This document shows, one piece after another, positions 31,964 through 44,400 of a stretch of 64,000 nucleotides of DNA. Each line of letters starts with the position of its first letter. Position 1 is the first letter of the stretch. The position numbers and the translations under genes are program-made. The notes under the pieces were generated by a model that saw only the letters and a list, made by a program, of their open reading frames with translations, was not told where the DNA came from and did not search any database. The DNA is from an uncultured Eubacteriales bacterium (GTDB lineage: Bacteria > Bacillota > Clostridia > Oscillospirales > Acutalibacteraceae), in contig CASFBL010000021.1 in the NCBI GenBank assembly GCA_949292775.1, positions 29,880 to 93,879 of the forward strand, in the 5' to 3' direction.

Positions 31964-32479
31964 ATGGAATATAAACGCGTGGAAGGCCGCGGGAAAACGC
32001 TTTCTATGCATATTGATGAATCGATGCAGGTGGTGGTGCGCGCACCGCGCTGGGTGCCGAAATCGGAAGTAGACCGTTTCGTAAAGACGCATGAAAACTG
32101 GATTGAAAAAGCTGCTGCACGGCAAAGGCGCAGAAATGAGCAGGAAGCCTTGCTCACGCCGGAACGCATAGCCGAACTGCGCGCACAGGCAAACGCCTAT
32201 TTGCCCCAGCGCACCGCTTATTTTGCAAAACTGATGGGCGTGTGCCCCAAAAGCGTGAAAATCACTTCGGCCAAAAAGCGGTTTGGCTCATGCAGCGGGC
32301 AAAACGGCATTTGCTATTCGTGGCGGCTGATGCTATACCCGAAAGAAGCGGTGGATTATGTTGTTGTGCACGAACTTGCGCATATTCGGCAAAAGAACCA
32401 CTCTCCTGCTTTTTACCGGGAAATTGAAAAAATTTTGCCCGACTACAAGGTGCGGGCAAAGCTGTTAAAAGACAAATAA
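31964..32479 (+). CDS. YgjP/SprT-like zinc metalloprotease family protein
   Basis: 171 residues with start at 31964 (GGCGGG site; 31943 and 31958 are alternatives). The C-terminal DYVVVHELAHIRQKNHSPAFY has the HExxH zinc motif and the third-ligand histidine region of the DUF45 family. ITSAKKRFGSCSGQNGICYSWRLMLYP is the preceding conserved strand. Short for the family, which is often ~230 residues, so the N-terminal domain is reduced. Cytosolic. Likely in an operon with the acetyltransferase 15 bases downstream. Confidence 0.85.
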   Translation: MEYKRVEGRGKTLSMHIDESMQVVVRAPRWVPKSEVDRFVKTHENWIEKAAARQRRRNEQEALLTPERIAELRAQANAYLPQRTAYFAKLMGVCPKSVKITSAKKRFGSCSGQNGICYSWRLMLYPKEAVDYVVVHELAHIRQKNHSPAFYREIEKILPDYKVRAKLLKDK

Positions 32480-32494
32480 GAAAGGAACACAAAA

Positions 32495-33097
32495 ATGGAC
32501 GCTTATGAACAAATGAAAAGCGGAAAGCTGTATTATTCAGACACAGAGGAATTATTAGCTTTACAGGCAAAGCAAATGGAGATTTTATACGACTACAACG
32601 CCACACGCCCGCGCGACAAAGAATGCCGTGAGGCGCTATTAAAGCGTTTATTGGCCGAAGTCGGCGACGACTGCTACATTGAGCCGCCCCTGCACGCAAA
32701 CTGGGGCAGCAACACGCACCTCGGCAACAGCGTTTATGCCAATTTCAACCTGACGCTTGTAGACGACACGGATATTTTTATCGGTGACGAATGCATGATT
32801 GGACCGAATGTTGTCATCGCCACGGCAGGACACCCCATTGAGCCGGAGCTTCGCCGCAAGGCCGCGCAGTTCAACATTCCGGTGCATATCGGCCGCAATG
32901 TCTGGATAGGTGCCGGAGCAGTCATTCTTCCCGGCGTACACATTGGGGACAACAGCGTCATTGGCGCAGGCAGTGTGGTGACTAAAGATATTCCGGAAAA
33001 CTCGGTCGCTTATGGCAACCCTTGCCGGGTGGTGCGGGAAATCAGCGACCATGACCGGAAATATTACTATAAAGACAGAGAAATAGATTTAAAATAA
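32495..33097 (+). CDS. Maltose/galactoside O-acetyltransferase family
   Basis: 200 residues. The N-terminal helical Mac domain (~3-55) is followed by a left-handed beta-helix of hexapeptide repeats (~75-185). The catalytic His lies in ATAGHPIEPELRRK (near residue 115), and the tail VVTKDIPENSVAYGNPCRVV is standard. It transfers an acetyl group from acetyl-CoA to a sugar hydroxyl. AGAAAGGA precedes the ATG. The acceptor sugar cannot be told. A terminator follows. Confidence 0.9.
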   Translation: MDAYEQMKSGKLYYSDTEELLALQAKQMEILYDYNATRPRDKECREALLKRLLAEVGDDCYIEPPLHANWGSNTHLGNSVYANFNLTLVDDTDIFIGDECMIGPNVVIATAGHPIEPELRRKAAQFNIPVHIGRNVWIGAGAVILPGVHIGDNSVIGAGSVVTKDIPENSVAYGNPCRVVREISDHDRKYYYKDREIDLK

Positions 33098-33103
33098 GGC
33101 AAG

Positions 33104-33139
33104 AAAACGCAGAGGCAAATAAATTCCTCTGCGTTTTTA
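33104..33139 (+). terminator. Terminator of the acetyltransferase gene
   Basis: AAAACGCAGAGG and CCTCTGCGTTTTT pair, ending in a T run. Confidence 0.9.
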
Positions 33140-33155
33140 TTTTTAACAGCAAATG

Positions 33156-33191
33156 AAAACCCCGAAGCCGTTTACACGGATTCGGGGTTTT
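33156..33191 (-). terminator. Terminator of tuf (str operon end)
   Basis: AAAACCCCGAA and TTCGGGGTTTT with an inner CCG/CGG pair; works on either strand. Confidence 0.9.
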
Positions 33192-33216
33192 ATTGCAAGA
33201 TTTATTCAGGTGTTAA

Positions 33217-34419
33217 TTAGTCGGAAACTTCGGTAACAACGCCTGAACCAACAGTACGGCCGCCTTCACGAATAGCGAAACGAAGACCCTTTTCGATAGC
33301 GATGGGGGTGATCAGTTCAACATTCATGTCGACATTGTCGCCGGGCATGCACATCTCAACGCCTTCGGGAAGGGAGATGATGCCGGTAACGTCAGTAGTT
33401 CTGAAATAGAACTGCGGACGATAGTTGTTGAAGAACGGAGTATGACGGCCGCCTTCATCCTTATTCAGAACATAAACCTGACCGGTGAACTTGGTGTAGG
33501 GATGAATCGAGCCGGGCTTGGAAAGAACCTGTCCACGCTCAACTTCAGTTCTCTGAATACCACGAAGAAGTGCGCCGATGTTGTCGCCTGCTTCAGCATA
33601 GTCCAGAGTCTTTCTGAACATTTCGATACCGGTAACAACAGTCTTTTTCTTTTCATCGGTAAGACCGACGATTTCAACTTCTTCACCGGTCTTCAGCTGG
33701 CCACGCTCAACACGGCCGGTAACAACGGTACCACGGCCGGAGATGGTCATAACATCTTCGATGGGCATAAGGAACGGCTGATCCGCTTTACGGTCAGGTG
33801 TCGGGATATAGCTGTCAACAGCATCCATAAGATCCCAGATCGGCTTGAGTTCGGGAGCGTTGATGTCGCCGCCGTTGTACTCAAGAGCTTTCAGAGCGGA
33901 ACCGACGATGATCGGAGTGTCGTCGCCCGGGAAGCCATACTCAGAAAGGGTCTCACGAACTTCCATTTCAACGAGTTCAAGAAGTTCCGGATCATCAACC
34001 TGATCAGCTTTGTTCAGGAAAACGATGATATAAGGCACGCCAACCTGACGAGCAAGAAGCAAGTGCTCTTTGGTCTGAGCCATCGGGCCGTCAGTAGCAG
34101 CGATAACCAGGATAGCACCGTCCATCTGCGCAGCGCCGGTGATCATGTTTTTGATATAGTCGGCGTGGCCGGGGCAGTCAACGTGAGCATAGTGACGAGT
34201 GTCGGTCTCATACTCAACGTGAGCGGTGTTGATGGTGATGCCGCGCTCTCTCTCTTCGGGAGCCTTATCGATCATGTCATATGCTTCGAATTTGGCATAG
34301 CCCTTCATAGCGAGCGTCTTGGTGATAGCCGCAGTAAGCGTGGTTTTACCGTGGTCAACGTGACCAATGGTACCAATGTTTACATGGGGTTTGGTTCTTT
34401 CGAATTTTTCCTTTGCCAT
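33217..34419 (-). CDS. tuf: Elongation factor Tu
   Basis: 400 residues, the family length. It delivers aminoacyl-tRNA to the ribosome. GTP-binding motifs GHVDHGKT (19-26), DCPGH and NKAD are all intact. Two beta-barrel domains follow, with [18 protein letters not shown] and the tRNA-binding C-terminal segment. GGAGGA site before the ATG. Last gene of the str operon, about 100 bases after fusA. Confidence 0.98.
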   Translation of the reverse strand: MAKEKFERTKPHVNIGTIGHVDHGKTTLTAAITKTLAMKGYAKFEAYDMIDKAPEERERGITINTAHVEYETDTRHYAHVDCPGHADYIKNMITGAAQMDGAILVIAATDGPMAQTKEHLLLARQVGVPYIIVFLNKADQVDDPELLELVEMEVRETLSEYGFPGDDTPIIVGSALKALEYNGGDINAPELKPIWDLMDAVDSYIPTPDRKADQPFLMPIEDVMTISGRGTVVTGRVERGQLKTGEEVEIVGLTDEKKKTVVTGIEMFRKTLDYAEAGDNIGALLRGIQRTEVERGQVLSKPGSIHPYTKFTGQVYVLNKDEGGRHTPFFNNYRPQFYFRTTDVTGIISLPEGVEMCMPGDNVDMNVELITPIAIEKGLRFAIREGGRTVGSGVVTEVSD

Positions 34420-34517
34420 TGGAATGTTCCTCCTTTGATAAATGCAAAATAATCAGATTTGCACTATTGTAGTTATTTTACCAATAAACCGGTAAAATTT
34501 CAAGTGTTTTTAAAAAA

Positions 34518-36596
34518 TTAGTCCTTCTTGGTTCTGTCGGAAATGATTTTTTCCGCAATGGACTTCGGCACTTCTTTGTAACCGTCGGGTTCCATGACAT
34601 ACTGGCCGCGGCCCTGCGTCTTGGAACGAAGGTCGGTTGCGTAACCGAACATTTCAGACAGCGGCACATGCGCATTGATTTGCTTCACGCCGGTTCTGTC
34701 TTCAAAGCCCTGGATTTCACCACGGCGGGAGTTCAGGTCACCGATAACATCGCCCATATATTCTTCCGGAACGATGACAACAACTTTCATGATCGGCTCG
34801 AGAAGCACGGGGTCTGCCTTCTTCGCAGCATCTTTGAACGCCATGGAAGCGGCGATCTTAAACGCCATTTCAGAAGAGTCGACTTCGTGATAAGAACCGT
34901 CATACAAAGTGACCTTAACATCAACTACGGAATAGCCCGCAAGCACGCCGGACTGCATAGCGCCCTGGATACCTGCATCGATAGGCCCGATGTATTCTTT
35001 CGGGATGGCACCGCCGACGATGTTATTGATGAACTCATACCCTTTGTCGGGGTTGGGCTCAATGTTAATCTTAACATGACCGTACTGACCTTTACCGCCG
35101 GACTGACGCGCATACTTCGTATCCGAAGATGCGGGCTTGCGGATGGTCTCACGGTAAGCAACCTGCGGCTTACCGACATTGGCTTCAACCTTGAATTCAC
35201 GCATCAGTCTGTCAACGATGATTTCAAGATGCAGCTCGCCCATACCAGCAATGATGGTCTGGCCGGTTTCTTCATCGGTATAGCACTTGAAGGTCGGATC
35301 TTCTTCCGCCAGCTTTGCAAGGCCAATGCCCATCTTTTCCTGACCGGCTTTGGTCTTGGGCTCGATAGCAACACGGATAACGGGATCCGGGAAATTCATG
35401 GATTCGAGAATGATGGGGTGTTTCTCATCGCAGAGCGTATCGCCTGTTGTGGTGTTTTTCAGACCGACAGCGGCGGCAATATCACCGGCGTAGCAGACTT
35501 CGATGTCTTCACGGTGATTTGCGTGCATCTGCAGAATACGGCCCATTCTCTCGCGGTTGTCTTTGACCGAGTTATAAACACTGGACCCGGCTTCGACAGT
35601 ACCGGAATACACACGGAAGAAGCAGATTTTACCAACATAGGGGTCGGTCGCAATCTTGAACGCGAGCGCGGAGAACGGCTCGTCGTCGGAAGAGTGACGG
35701 ACTTCTTCTTCGTCTGTATCGGGGTTAACGCCCTTGATAGCCTCAACATCGGTCGGGGCGGGCATGTAATCTACGATTGCGTCCAGAAGCGGCTGCACGC
35801 CCTTGTTGCGGTAGGAAGTACCGCAGCAAATCGGAACCATGCTGTTTTCAATCGTGGATTTACGAATGGTTCTTTTGATTTCTTCAACAGTCAGTTCTTC
35901 ACCGTTGAAGTATTTTTCCATGAGCTCGTCATCCTGCTCGGCAACATGCTCGATAAGCTGTGTGCGGTATTTTTCCGCCAGCTCTTTCATGTCGTCCGGG
36001 ATAGGCTCACGGCGGACATCTTTACCCAGGTCGTCATAATAGACTTCAGCGTCCATTTCAACCAAGTCAATAATGCCCTTAAAGGTGTCCTCACAGCCGA
36101 TAGGCAGCTGAATCGGAACCGCGTTGCACTGGAAACGCTCGTTTACCATGTCCAAAACGCGGTAGAAGTCCGCACCCATGATGTCCATCTTGTTGACATA
36201 AATCATGCGCGGAACATGGTATTCATCAGCCTGACGCCAAACGGTTTCAGACTGCGGCTCAACACCGCCCTTTGCGCACAGAACGGTAACGGAACCGTCC
36301 AAAACACGCAGGGAACGCTGCACTTCAACGGTGAAGTCAACGTGGCCGGGAGTGTCGATAATATTGATACGATGGTCTTTCCAGAAGCAAGTGGTTGCAG
36401 CGGAGGTAATGGTAATACCTCTCTCCTGCTCCTGCTCCATCCAGTCCATGGTCGCATCGCCGTCGTGGGTTTCACCGATTTTGTGGTTTACACCCGTGTA
36501 AAACAAAATTCTTTCTGTGGTCGTTGTTTTACCGGCGTCGATGTGCGCCATAATACCAATATTTCTTGTTTTTTCAAGAGATACCTTTCTTGGCAT
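34518..36596 (-). CDS. fusA: Elongation factor G
   Basis: 692 residues, full length. GTPase driving translocation. P-loop AHIDAGKTT (17-25), DTPGH and NKMD are present. The domain IV tip region ([22 protein letters not shown]) and domain V ([17 protein letters not shown]) are complete. AGGAGG site precedes the start. Between rpsG and tuf, as in most Firmicutes. Confidence 0.98.
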   Translation of the reverse strand: MPRKVSLEKTRNIGIMAHIDAGKTTTTERILFYTGVNHKIGETHDGDATMDWMEQEQERGITITSAATTCFWKDHRINIIDTPGHVDFTVEVQRSLRVLDGSVTVLCAKGGVEPQSETVWRQADEYHVPRMIYVNKMDIMGADFYRVLDMVNERFQCNAVPIQLPIGCEDTFKGIIDLVEMDAEVYYDDLGKDVRREPIPDDMKELAEKYRTQLIEHVAEQDDELMEKYFNGEELTVEEIKRTIRKSTIENSMVPICCGTSYRNKGVQPLLDAIVDYMPAPTDVEAIKGVNPDTDEEEVRHSSDDEPFSALAFKIATDPYVGKICFFRVYSGTVEAGSSVYNSVKDNRERMGRILQMHANHREDIEVCYAGDIAAAVGLKNTTTGDTLCDEKHPIILESMNFPDPVIRVAIEPKTKAGQEKMGIGLAKLAEEDPTFKCYTDEETGQTIIAGMGELHLEIIVDRLMREFKVEANVGKPQVAYRETIRKPASSDTKYARQSGGKGQYGHVKINIEPNPDKGYEFINNIVGGAIPKEYIGPIDAGIQGAMQSGVLAGYSVVDVKVTLYDGSYHEVDSSEMAFKIAASMAFKDAAKKADPVLLEPIMKVVVIVPEEYMGDVIGDLNSRRGEIQGFEDRTGVKQINAHVPLSEMFGYATDLRSKTQGRGQYVMEPDGYKEVPKSIAEKIISDRTKKD

Positions 36597-36623
36597 AACA
36601 TCCTCCTAAAATACCGGAAACAA

Positions 36624-37094
36624 TTACCATCTGAAATGTGCGAAAGCCTTGTTGGCTTCTGCCATTTTATGCGTATCTTCACGCTTCTTGTATGCGGAAC
36701 CGGTCTGGTTCACAGCATCCATAATCTCGTTCGCAAGGCGCTCTTTCATGGTGCGCTCGGAACGCTGACGCGCGTAAAGGGTGATCCAGCGAAGACCGAG
36801 GGTTTCTCTTCTCTCGGGACGAACTTCGATCGGGACCTGATAAGTTGCACCACCGACACGGCGAGCTTTAACTTCGAGAACAGGCATGACATTTTCCATG
36901 GCATTCTCGAAAACCTCTAACGGTTCTTTGCCCGTCTGCTCAGCGATGATGTTGAAAGCGTCATAGACGATTTTCTGGGCGACACCCTTCTTACCGTCGA
37001 GCATGACGCTGTTGATAAGCCTGGTTACAAGCTTGGAATTGTAAAGCGGATCCGGCAAAACATCTCGTTTTGCGATCTGGCCTCTTCTTGGCAC
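36624..37094 (-). CDS. rpsG: 30S ribosomal protein S7 (GTG start)
   Basis: 156 residues when started at the GTG at 37094, giving the standard [16 protein letters not shown]-terminus. An AAGGAGGGAAG site lies just before it. An in-frame ATG at 37112 would begin within that binding site and is rejected. S7 binds the 3' domain of 16S rRNA and, in enterobacteria, autoregulates the str operon. Ends 27 bases before fusA. Confidence 0.96.
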   Translation of the reverse strand: MPRRGQIAKRDVLPDPLYNSKLVTRLINSVMLDGKKGVAQKIVYDAFNIIAEQTGKEPLEVFENAMENVMPVLEVKARRVGGATYQVPIEVRPERRETLGLRWITLYARQRSERTMKERLANEIMDAVNQTGSAYKKREDTHKMAEANKAFAHFRW

Positions 37095-37247
37095 GACGCT
37101 TCCCTCCTTCATAATTAAAATGATATCATAGGTACTCGGTGACAAAACCCCGTGGTGCCCATGCAAAAGGCCATATAACATTTATATATAACCCTGCACA
37201 GGAAAACCTTTGCAAGTAGATTCTGTCGTTTTGTGTAGGCTTACGCC

Positions 37248-37670
37248 TTATTTCTTGGCAGCCTTCGGACGCTTGGCACCGTATTTGGAACGGGCCTGCA
37301 TTCTGCCGTTGACGCCCTGGGTATCCAGCGTACCGCGGATGATGTGGTAACGGACACCGGGAAGATCTTTAACACGGCCGCCGCGAATCAGGACAACGCT
37401 GTGTTCCTGAAGGTTGTGACCTACGCCCGGAATGTAAGCGGAAACTTCGATTCCGTTCGTAAGACGAACTCTGGCAAGCTTACGAAGAGCGGAGTTCGGC
37501 TTTTTGGGGGTATCGGTCTTGACGACGGTGCAAACGCCTCTCTTCTGCGGGGAAGCATTATCAGTCATCACATTCTTTTTAGAGTTGAGACCTTTACCGA
37601 GAGCCGGAGCCTTCGATTTCTTCTCAAGTGTCTGTCTTCCGTTGCGAACAAGCTGATTAAATGTTGGCAA
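37248..37670 (-). CDS. rpsL: 30S ribosomal protein S12
   Basis: 140 residues. Decoding-centre protein. The streptomycin-relevant segments [11 protein letters not shown] and the [11 protein letters not shown] loop are wild-type in form, with Lys at the usual resistance positions. First gene of the str block; a region with three hairpins separates it from rpoC. AAAGGAGG site. Confidence 0.97.
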   Translation of the reverse strand: MPTFNQLVRNGRQTLEKKSKAPALGKGLNSKKNVMTDNASPQKRGVCTVVKTDTPKKPNSALRKLARVRLTNGIEVSAYIPGVGHNLQEHSVVLIRGGRVKDLPGVRYHIIRGTLDTQGVNGRMQARSKYGAKRPKAAKK

Positions 37671-37684
37671 GTCTTTTTCCTCCT

Positions 37685-37815
37685 TTTTTTAAAATTCTGA
37701 CACAAAAATAGACACAATGTGTCAGCAAAGCAAACATCCCTCAAAAAAAGATGTTTGTTTTGCTCACACAAGCTAAGATTTTAGCACTTAAAACCTTAGC
37801 TTGTCAAGTATTTGT
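37685..37815 (-). promoter_or_regulatory. Three stacked hairpins between rpoC and rpsL
   Basis: On the minus strand, going from rpoC to rpsL: ACAAGCTAAGGTTTT/AAAATCTTAGCTTGT, then AGCAAAACAAACATC/GATGTTTGCTTTGCT, then GACACATTGTGTC followed by TATTTTTGTG. A TTGACA with TAAAAT 18 bases on overlaps the first hairpin. The set may combine rpoC termination or processing with a promoter for the str operon. Confidence 0.6.
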
Positions 37816-37825
37816 GAGAAAAAAC

Positions 37826-40800
37826 TTACGCGGTGACCTCGTCGGCAGCTTCTGCTTCCGGTGCGGCAGGCTCAAGCTCAACTTCGCTGTAGCACTTCAT
37901 GCCTGTGCCGGACGGCAGCAATTTACCGATGATAACATTCTCTTTCAAACCAATCAGCGGGTCAGTCTTGCCCTTGATAGCTGCGTCGGTCAGGACACGC
38001 GTGGTCTCCTGGAAGGAGGCGGCGGACAGGAACGAATCCGTAGCAAGAGAAGCTTTGGTGATACCGAGCAGAACCGGCTCGCAGGTCGCAGCAACAAATT
38101 CGGTGCCGTTCTCCTCTGCTTTCTTCTTTGCTTCGGCGTTTGCGCGCTGGAAGTCGAACTTCTCAACAGTAGCACCCGGCAGAAGCGAAGTGGTTCCGGG
38201 TTCGTCAACTTTAAGCTTACGCATCATCTGACGAACGATAACTTCGATATGCTTATCGTTGATATCAACACCCTGCATACGGTAGGTTCTTTGAACTTCC
38301 TTAATCAGATAATCATGAACCGCATGAACACCGCTGATCGCAAGAATGTCGTGCGGGTTCGGAGAACCTTCGGTAAGCGCGGTTCCCTTGGTGACATAAA
38401 CCGGTTTGCCGTCTGCATCGGTCTCGCTGTTGAAGCGCTTGCGGAAACCGTAAGGAATCAGATAGCTCTTTTCCTCAGCAGTTTCGTCGTTTGTAACCAC
38501 GATGTGCTCATTCTTTTTGATTTCGCGGAACGAAACGCGGCCGTCGATTTCGGCAAGAATAGCAAGCGTCTTGGGCTTTCTGGCTTCAAACAGTTCTTCA
38601 ACACGGGGAAGACCCTGTGTGATATCCTGGCTGGATGCGATACCGCCGGTATGGAAGGTACGCATGGTAAGCTGTGTACCGGGTTCGCCGATGGACTGGG
38701 CGGCGATGATGCCGACCGCTTCACCGACTGTGACCGGTTCGCCGGTCGCAAGGTTCGAACCATAGCACTTAATGCAGACGCCGTGTTCACATTCACAAGT
38801 GAGCAGCGAACGAATCTTGACCTTGCGGTCTTCGGGATTTTCACGCGCGTTAACGATATCGGCAACCTTGGCGGCATCTTCTTCGGACATCATTTCGTCC
38901 TTGGACATAATCAGTTCGCCGGTGGTTTCATCGACGAAGTCTTCCAGCAGATAACGGCCGGTCAGACGCTCTTTCAAGGTTTCAATCATTTCCTTGCCGT
39001 CGGTGATGTCGTAAACTTCAATGCCTTCGTGGCAGTGGCAGTCTTCCTCACGGATGATGACATCCTGCGAAACATCAACCAGACGACGGGTCAGGTAACC
39101 GGAGTCGGCGGTACGAAGTGCGGTGTCGGCCAAGCCTTTACGCGCACCACGAGAAGAAATGAAATATTCTAAAACATTCAAGCCTTCGCGGTAGTTCGCA
39201 CGAATCGGAACTTCGATGGTTTTACCGGCTGTGTTGGCAATAAGGCCACGCATACCGGCGAGCTGGCGAAGCTGGCTTTCCGAACCACGGGCACCGGAAT
39301 CGACCATCATGTAAATGGGGTTCTCTTTGCCGAGGTTGTCTTTCAAGCCCTGCGCGACCTTGTTGGTGCACTCTTCCCAAACCTTAATAACGGATTTGGA
39401 ACGCTCGTTGTTGCTCATAAGACCCATCTTGTAGTTGGCAGTAATTGCGTCAACGCGCTCTTCTGCTTTCTGCAAGAGTTCCTGTTTCTGCGGCGGGATG
39501 ATTGCATCGCAGACCGCAACGGTGATACCGCTCTTGGTGGAGTACTTATAGCCCTGCGCCTTGATTTTATCCAGCATTTCGGCGGCGATGGTTACGCCGT
39601 GGACTTTAATGCATTTGTCAATAATTTGCCCGAGCGTTTTCTTATTAACAAGGAAGTCAACTTCCAATTTAAACGCATTTTCGGGATCGGTTCTGTCTAC
39701 AAAACCAAGGTCCTGGGGAATCGGGTTGTTGAAAATGATCTTGCCGAGGGTGGTGTCGATCAATTTAGTCTTCTTTTCGCCGTCGATTTCTTTGGTCATG
39801 CGAACCTTGATTTTGGAATGCAGGCCGATATACCCTTCGTCATAAGCCATAACGGCTTCGTCAAAGCTTGTAAACACTTTGCCGTTGCCCGGGTCATCGT
39901 CCTTATCCATAGTAAGGTAGTAAGAACCAAGGATCATATCCTGCGTGGGAACCGCAACGGGTTTACCGTCGGAGGGTTTAAGCAGGTTGTTTGCGGCAAG
40001 CATCAGAAGTCTTGCTTCTGCCTGTGCTTCTGCGGACAGCGGTACATGCACGGCCATCTGGTCGCCGTCGAAGTCCGCGTTGAACGCCGTGCAGCACAGC
40101 GGATGCAGCTTAATTGCTCTGCCTTCCACAAGCACCGGCTCAAACGCCTGAATACCAAGTCTGTGCAAGGTAGGTGCACGGTTCAGCATGACGGGATGGT
40201 CTTTAATGACGATTTCAAGTGCATCCCAAACCTCGGTCTTGGAGCGCTCGACCATTTTTCTTGCTGATTTGATGTTGCCGGCAACACCGGTTTCCACCAA
40301 ACGCTTCATAACAAACGGTTTGAACAGCTCCAGCGCCATTTCCTTGGGAAGACCGCACTGGTAAATTTTCAATTCCGGACCGACAACGATAACCGAACGG
40401 CCGGAGTAGTCAACACGCTTACCGAGAAGGTTCTGACGGAAACGGCCTTGTTTACCTTTCAGCATATCGGAAAGGGATTTCAGCGCGCGGTTGTTGGGGC
40501 CGGTGACCGGTCTGCCGCGACGGCCGTTATCAATCAGGGCATCAACTGCTTCCTGAAGCATTCTTTTTTCGTTGCGAACGATGATTTCCGGCGCGTTGAG
40601 TTCGAGCAACCGTTTCAGACGGTTGTTACGGTTAATAACGCGGCGGTACAGGTCGTTTAAGTAGCGGCCGCCGTCAAGCTGCACCATAGGACGGATATCC
40701 GGCGGGATAACCGGGATAACATCCAAAATCATCCATTCGGGGCGGTTGCCGGACTGTTTAAAGGCTTCGGCAACTTCCAAGCGCTTCAAAACACGGGTCT

Positions 40801-41404
40801 TTTTCTGACCGGAAGCCTCTTCCAACTCCTCACGCAGTTCTTTGCAGAGCGCGTCAACATCGATTTCCTCGAGCAGCGCTTTGATTGCTTCTGCGCCCAT
40901 GGCTGCTTTGAAATCGTCCTCATATTTTTCACGCATATCCAGATACTCTTTTTCGGAGAGAATCTGCATTTTGGTAAGCTCGGTGTCACCGGGGTCGGTG
41001 ACGATATATTTTGCGAAATACAGCACCTTTTCAAGGTCGCGCGGGGAAATGTCGAGAATCAGACCCATGCGGGACGGAATACCCTTGAAGTACCAAATGT
41101 GAGAAACAGGCGCAACAAGCTCGATGTGACCCATTCTTTCACGGCGAACCTTGGCTTTGGTAATCTCAACGCCGCAGCGTTCGCAGACCTTGCCTTTATA
41201 GCGGATGCGCTTATATTTGCCGCAGTGGCACTCCCAGTCCTTCTGCGGCCCGAAAATACGCTCGCAGAACAGACCGTCGCGCTCGGGTTTTAAGGTGCGG
41301 TAGTTTATCGTTTCGGGTTTCTTGACTTCGCCGTAGGACCACTCACGGATCTGATCGGGCGATGCAAGACCGATTTTGATTGATTCAAACGCTATATTTT
41401 CCAT
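37826..41404 (-). CDS. rpoC: RNA polymerase beta' subunit
   Basis: 1192 residues, normal for Firmicutes. The N-terminal zinc site ([19 protein letters not shown]), the catalytic [12 protein letters not shown] with three Asp for Mg2+ (~residues 448-459), the bridge-helix/trigger-loop region with [16 protein letters not shown], and the second zinc-site cysteines ([13 protein letters not shown]) are all present. AGGAAGA before the ATG. 51 bases downstream of rpoB. Confidence 0.98.
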   Translation of the reverse strand: MENIAFESIKIGLASPDQIREWSYGEVKKPETINYRTLKPERDGLFCERIFGPQKDWECHCGKYKRIRYKGKVCERCGVEITKAKVRRERMGHIELVAPVSHIWYFKGIPSRMGLILDISPRDLEKVLYFAKYIVTDPGDTELTKMQILSEKEYLDMREKYEDDFKAAMGAEAIKALLEEIDVDALCKELREELEEASGQKKTRVLKRLEVAEAFKQSGNRPEWMILDVIPVIPPDIRPMVQLDGGRYLNDLYRRVINRNNRLKRLLELNAPEIIVRNEKRMLQEAVDALIDNGRRGRPVTGPNNRALKSLSDMLKGKQGRFRQNLLGKRVDYSGRSVIVVGPELKIYQCGLPKEMALELFKPFVMKRLVETGVAGNIKSARKMVERSKTEVWDALEIVIKDHPVMLNRAPTLHRLGIQAFEPVLVEGRAIKLHPLCCTAFNADFDGDQMAVHVPLSAEAQAEARLLMLAANNLLKPSDGKPVAVPTQDMILGSYYLTMDKDDDPGNGKVFTSFDEAVMAYDEGYIGLHSKIKVRMTKEIDGEKKTKLIDTTLGKIIFNNPIPQDLGFVDRTDPENAFKLEVDFLVNKKTLGQIIDKCIKVHGVTIAAEMLDKIKAQGYKYSTKSGITVAVCDAIIPPQKQELLQKAEERVDAITANYKMGLMSNNERSKSVIKVWEECTNKVAQGLKDNLGKENPIYMMVDSGARGSESQLRQLAGMRGLIANTAGKTIEVPIRANYREGLNVLEYFISSRGARKGLADTALRTADSGYLTRRLVDVSQDVIIREEDCHCHEGIEVYDITDGKEMIETLKERLTGRYLLEDFVDETTGELIMSKDEMMSEEDAAKVADIVNARENPEDRKVKIRSLLTCECEHGVCIKCYGSNLATGEPVTVGEAVGIIAAQSIGEPGTQLTMRTFHTGGIASSQDITQGLPRVEELFEARKPKTLAILAEIDGRVSFREIKKNEHIVVTNDETAEEKSYLIPYGFRKRFNSETDADGKPVYVTKGTALTEGSPNPHDILAISGVHAVHDYLIKEVQRTYRMQGVDINDKHIEVIVRQMMRKLKVDEPGTTSLLPGATVEKFDFQRANAEAKKKAEENGTEFVAATCEPVLLGITKASLATDSFLSAASFQETTRVLTDAAIKGKTDPLIGLKENVIIGKLLPSGTGMKCYSEVELEPAAPEAEAADEVTA

Positions 41405-41455
41405 CTATCAAATACCTTCTTCCTAAAAATCTGAAAACGGATGCCGGTCGGTGGA

Positions 41456-44400
41456 TTAGAACTCTTCGTCGTTCAGGTCTTCCTCTGCGCCGAACAAATC
41501 GTCGTCGCTCAGATATTCGTTGAACGCGTCGTCGCCGAGCTGTGCTTCAGCGTCTTCATCGGGCACATAGCCGTCGTCGAGAGAAACATCGTTTACCACA
41601 TTCTCATCGCCGAGCGGTTCATTGATTACCGTGCCGACATCATTGATTTCATCTTCAAAGGACTGGCGCAGGTCAATCTCTTCCCCGTCTTTGTCAAGCA
41701 CTTTAACATCCAAAGCAAGGGACTGCAGTTCTTTAATCAGAACCTTGAAGGACTCCGGAATACCGGGCTTCGGAACATTGAGACCCTTTACAATGGATTC
41801 GTAGGTCTTGACACGGCCGACGACATCGTCGGACTTAACGGTCAGGATTTCCTGCAGGGTGTATGCCGCGCCGTAAGCTTCCAGCGCCCAAACTTCCATT
41901 TCACCGAAACGCTGGCCGCCGAACTGGGCTTTACCGCCGAGGGGCTGCTGCGTAACCAGGGAGTACGGGCCGGTGCTTCTTGCGTGGATCTTATCGTCAA
42001 CCAGATGGTGCAGCTTCAGGAAGTACATAACACCAACGGTGACAGGGTTATCAAACTTCAGACCGGTTCTGCCGTCGGTCAGAATGGATTTACCGTCTTC
42101 ACGGTAACCGGCTTCTTTGAGCGCTTCGCGGATATCCGCTTCATGCGCACCGTCAAAGACCGGTGTTGCAATCTTCTGACCAAGCTTTCTGTAAGCGAAG
42201 CCCAGGTGAACTTCCAGAACCTGTCCGATATTCATACGGGACGGAACGCCCAAGGGGTTCAATACGATATCCAGCGGTGTACCGTCATCTAAGAACGGCA
42301 TGTCTTCCTGCGGCAAAATGCGGGAAACAACACCCTTGTTACCGTGACGACCGGCCATTTTATCGCCGACAGAGATTTTACGCTTCTGGGCGATATAGCA
42401 GCGAACAACCTTGTTGACGCCGGGGCTTAATTCATCGCTGTTTTCTCTTGTGAACACTTCAACATCGACGACGATACCGTATTCACCGTGCGGCACACGC
42501 AGGGAGGTGTCACGCACCTCGCGCGCTTTTTCGCCGAAGATAGCGCGCAGAAGTCTTTCCTCTGCGGTAAGCTCGGTCTCGCCTTTCGGTGTGACCTTGC
42601 CGACCAAGATATCGCCGGAATGCACTTCAGCACCGATGCGGATAATACCGTCTTCATCGAGGTTTGCAAGCGCATCTTCACCGACATTGGGAATATCGCG
42701 GGTGATTTCTTCCGGCCCGAGCTTGGTGTCACGGGACTCCAGCTCATATTCTTCAATATGAACAGAAGTATATACATCGTTGCGAACCAGTTTTTCGTTA
42801 ATCAGAACCGCGTCTTCGTAGTTGTAGCCTTCCCAGGTCATGAAGCCGATGAGGGCATTTTTACCAAGGGAAATTTCGCCGTTGGAGGTGGCAGGACCGT
42901 CGGCAATGACTTCTTGCGCTTCCACGGTCTGCCCTTCGTCCACAATCGGGCGCTGGTTGATGCATGTACCCTGGTTGGAACGCATAAACTTAATCAGTTC
43001 ATAACGGTCAACAGAGCCGTCGTCTGTGGTGATTTCCACCAAGTCGGCGCTGACCTTGGTGACCTTGCCGGCGCGCTTTGCAAGCACGACTGTGCCGGAG
43101 TCAACCGCAGCCTTATATTCCATACCGGTACCGACAATCGGGGATTCGGTCTTGAGAAGCGGAACAGCCTGCCGCTGCATGTTGGAGCCCATCAAAGCAC
43201 GGTTCGCGTCGTCGTTTTCCAGGAACGGGATCATTGCCGTTGCGACAGACACAACCATTTTCGGCGAAACATCCATGTAATCTGCTTCGGAAGCTTCGAT
43301 TTCCACGAACTCATCACGATAACGGGCATTGACCTTTTTGCGGACGAAACGGCCGTTTTCATCCAGCGGCTCGTTCGCCTGCGCGACCATGTAGTTATCT
43401 TCTACATCGGCGGTCATATAGGTAACTTCGTCGAGCACCACGCCGGTCTCTTTATCGATGCGGCGGAACGGCGCTTCAATGAAGCCGTATTTGTTGATTC
43501 TTGCGAAAGTTGCAAGGTAGGAAATCAAACCGATGTTCGGGCCTTCAGGCGTCTCGATCGGGCACATACGGCCATAGTGGCTGTAGTGGACATCTCGAAC
43601 TTCGAAACCGGCGCGGTCACGGGAAAGACCGCCGGGGCCGAGAGCGGAAAGTCTTCTCTTATGGGTAAGTTCCGCCAAGGGGTTGGTCTGATCCATGAAC
43701 TGAGACAGCGGAGAAGAGCCGAAGAACTCTTTGATTGCCGCCATAACCGGGCGGATGTTGATAAGCGCCGCGGGCGTGACCTTATCGGGTTCCTGCGCCT
43801 GCAGGGTCATACGCTCTTTGACCACGCGCTCCATACGGGAGAAGCCGATACGGAACTGGTTCTGCAGCAGTTCACCCACGGAACGGATACGGCGGTTGCC
43901 TAGGTGGTCGATATCGTCGGTGGTGCCGACGCCGTGCGCAATGCAGTTGAGATAGTTGATAGACGCAAAAATGTCGTCAATCGTGATGTGCTTCGGAATG
44001 AGGTCATCGCAGCGTGCCGCCAGTTCTTCGAGAAGCAAATCTTTGTCATCGCCGCATTTATCGAGCACTTCCTTGAGCACTTCAAAACGAACTTTTTCGT
44101 TGATGCCGATTTCCTCCAGCTCATCTTCCGTGAACATCGGCACATATTCGCCGATGTCAACCATGCCGTTGGAGAACACCTTGACTTCGTCGCCCTCGTT
44201 GTCGAGGAATACGACATTGACACCCTCCTGCTCAATACGGTAAGCAAGCTCTTTGGTAATCATTTCGCCTTCGTCGGCAAGCACTTCACCCGTAAGGTTG
44301 CTGATAACCGGTTCTTTTGCGCGGAAACCGGCGATTCTGCCGGAAATGCCGAGCTTTTTATTATATTTGTATCTGCCCACGCGGGAAAGGTCATAACGGT

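Noticed and set aside
33442-34452. Long open frame opposite tuf (and similarly opposite fusA, rpoC and rpoB, up to 750 codons).
   Set aside because: These are mirror frames produced by strong codon bias in highly expressed genes; no ribosome sites and no recognisable products.
42900-43800. Possible rifampicin-resistance substitutions in rpoB.
   Set aside because: The Asp, His and Ser positions of the cluster look wild-type; the Pro after SS is, as far as I recall, common in Clostridia.
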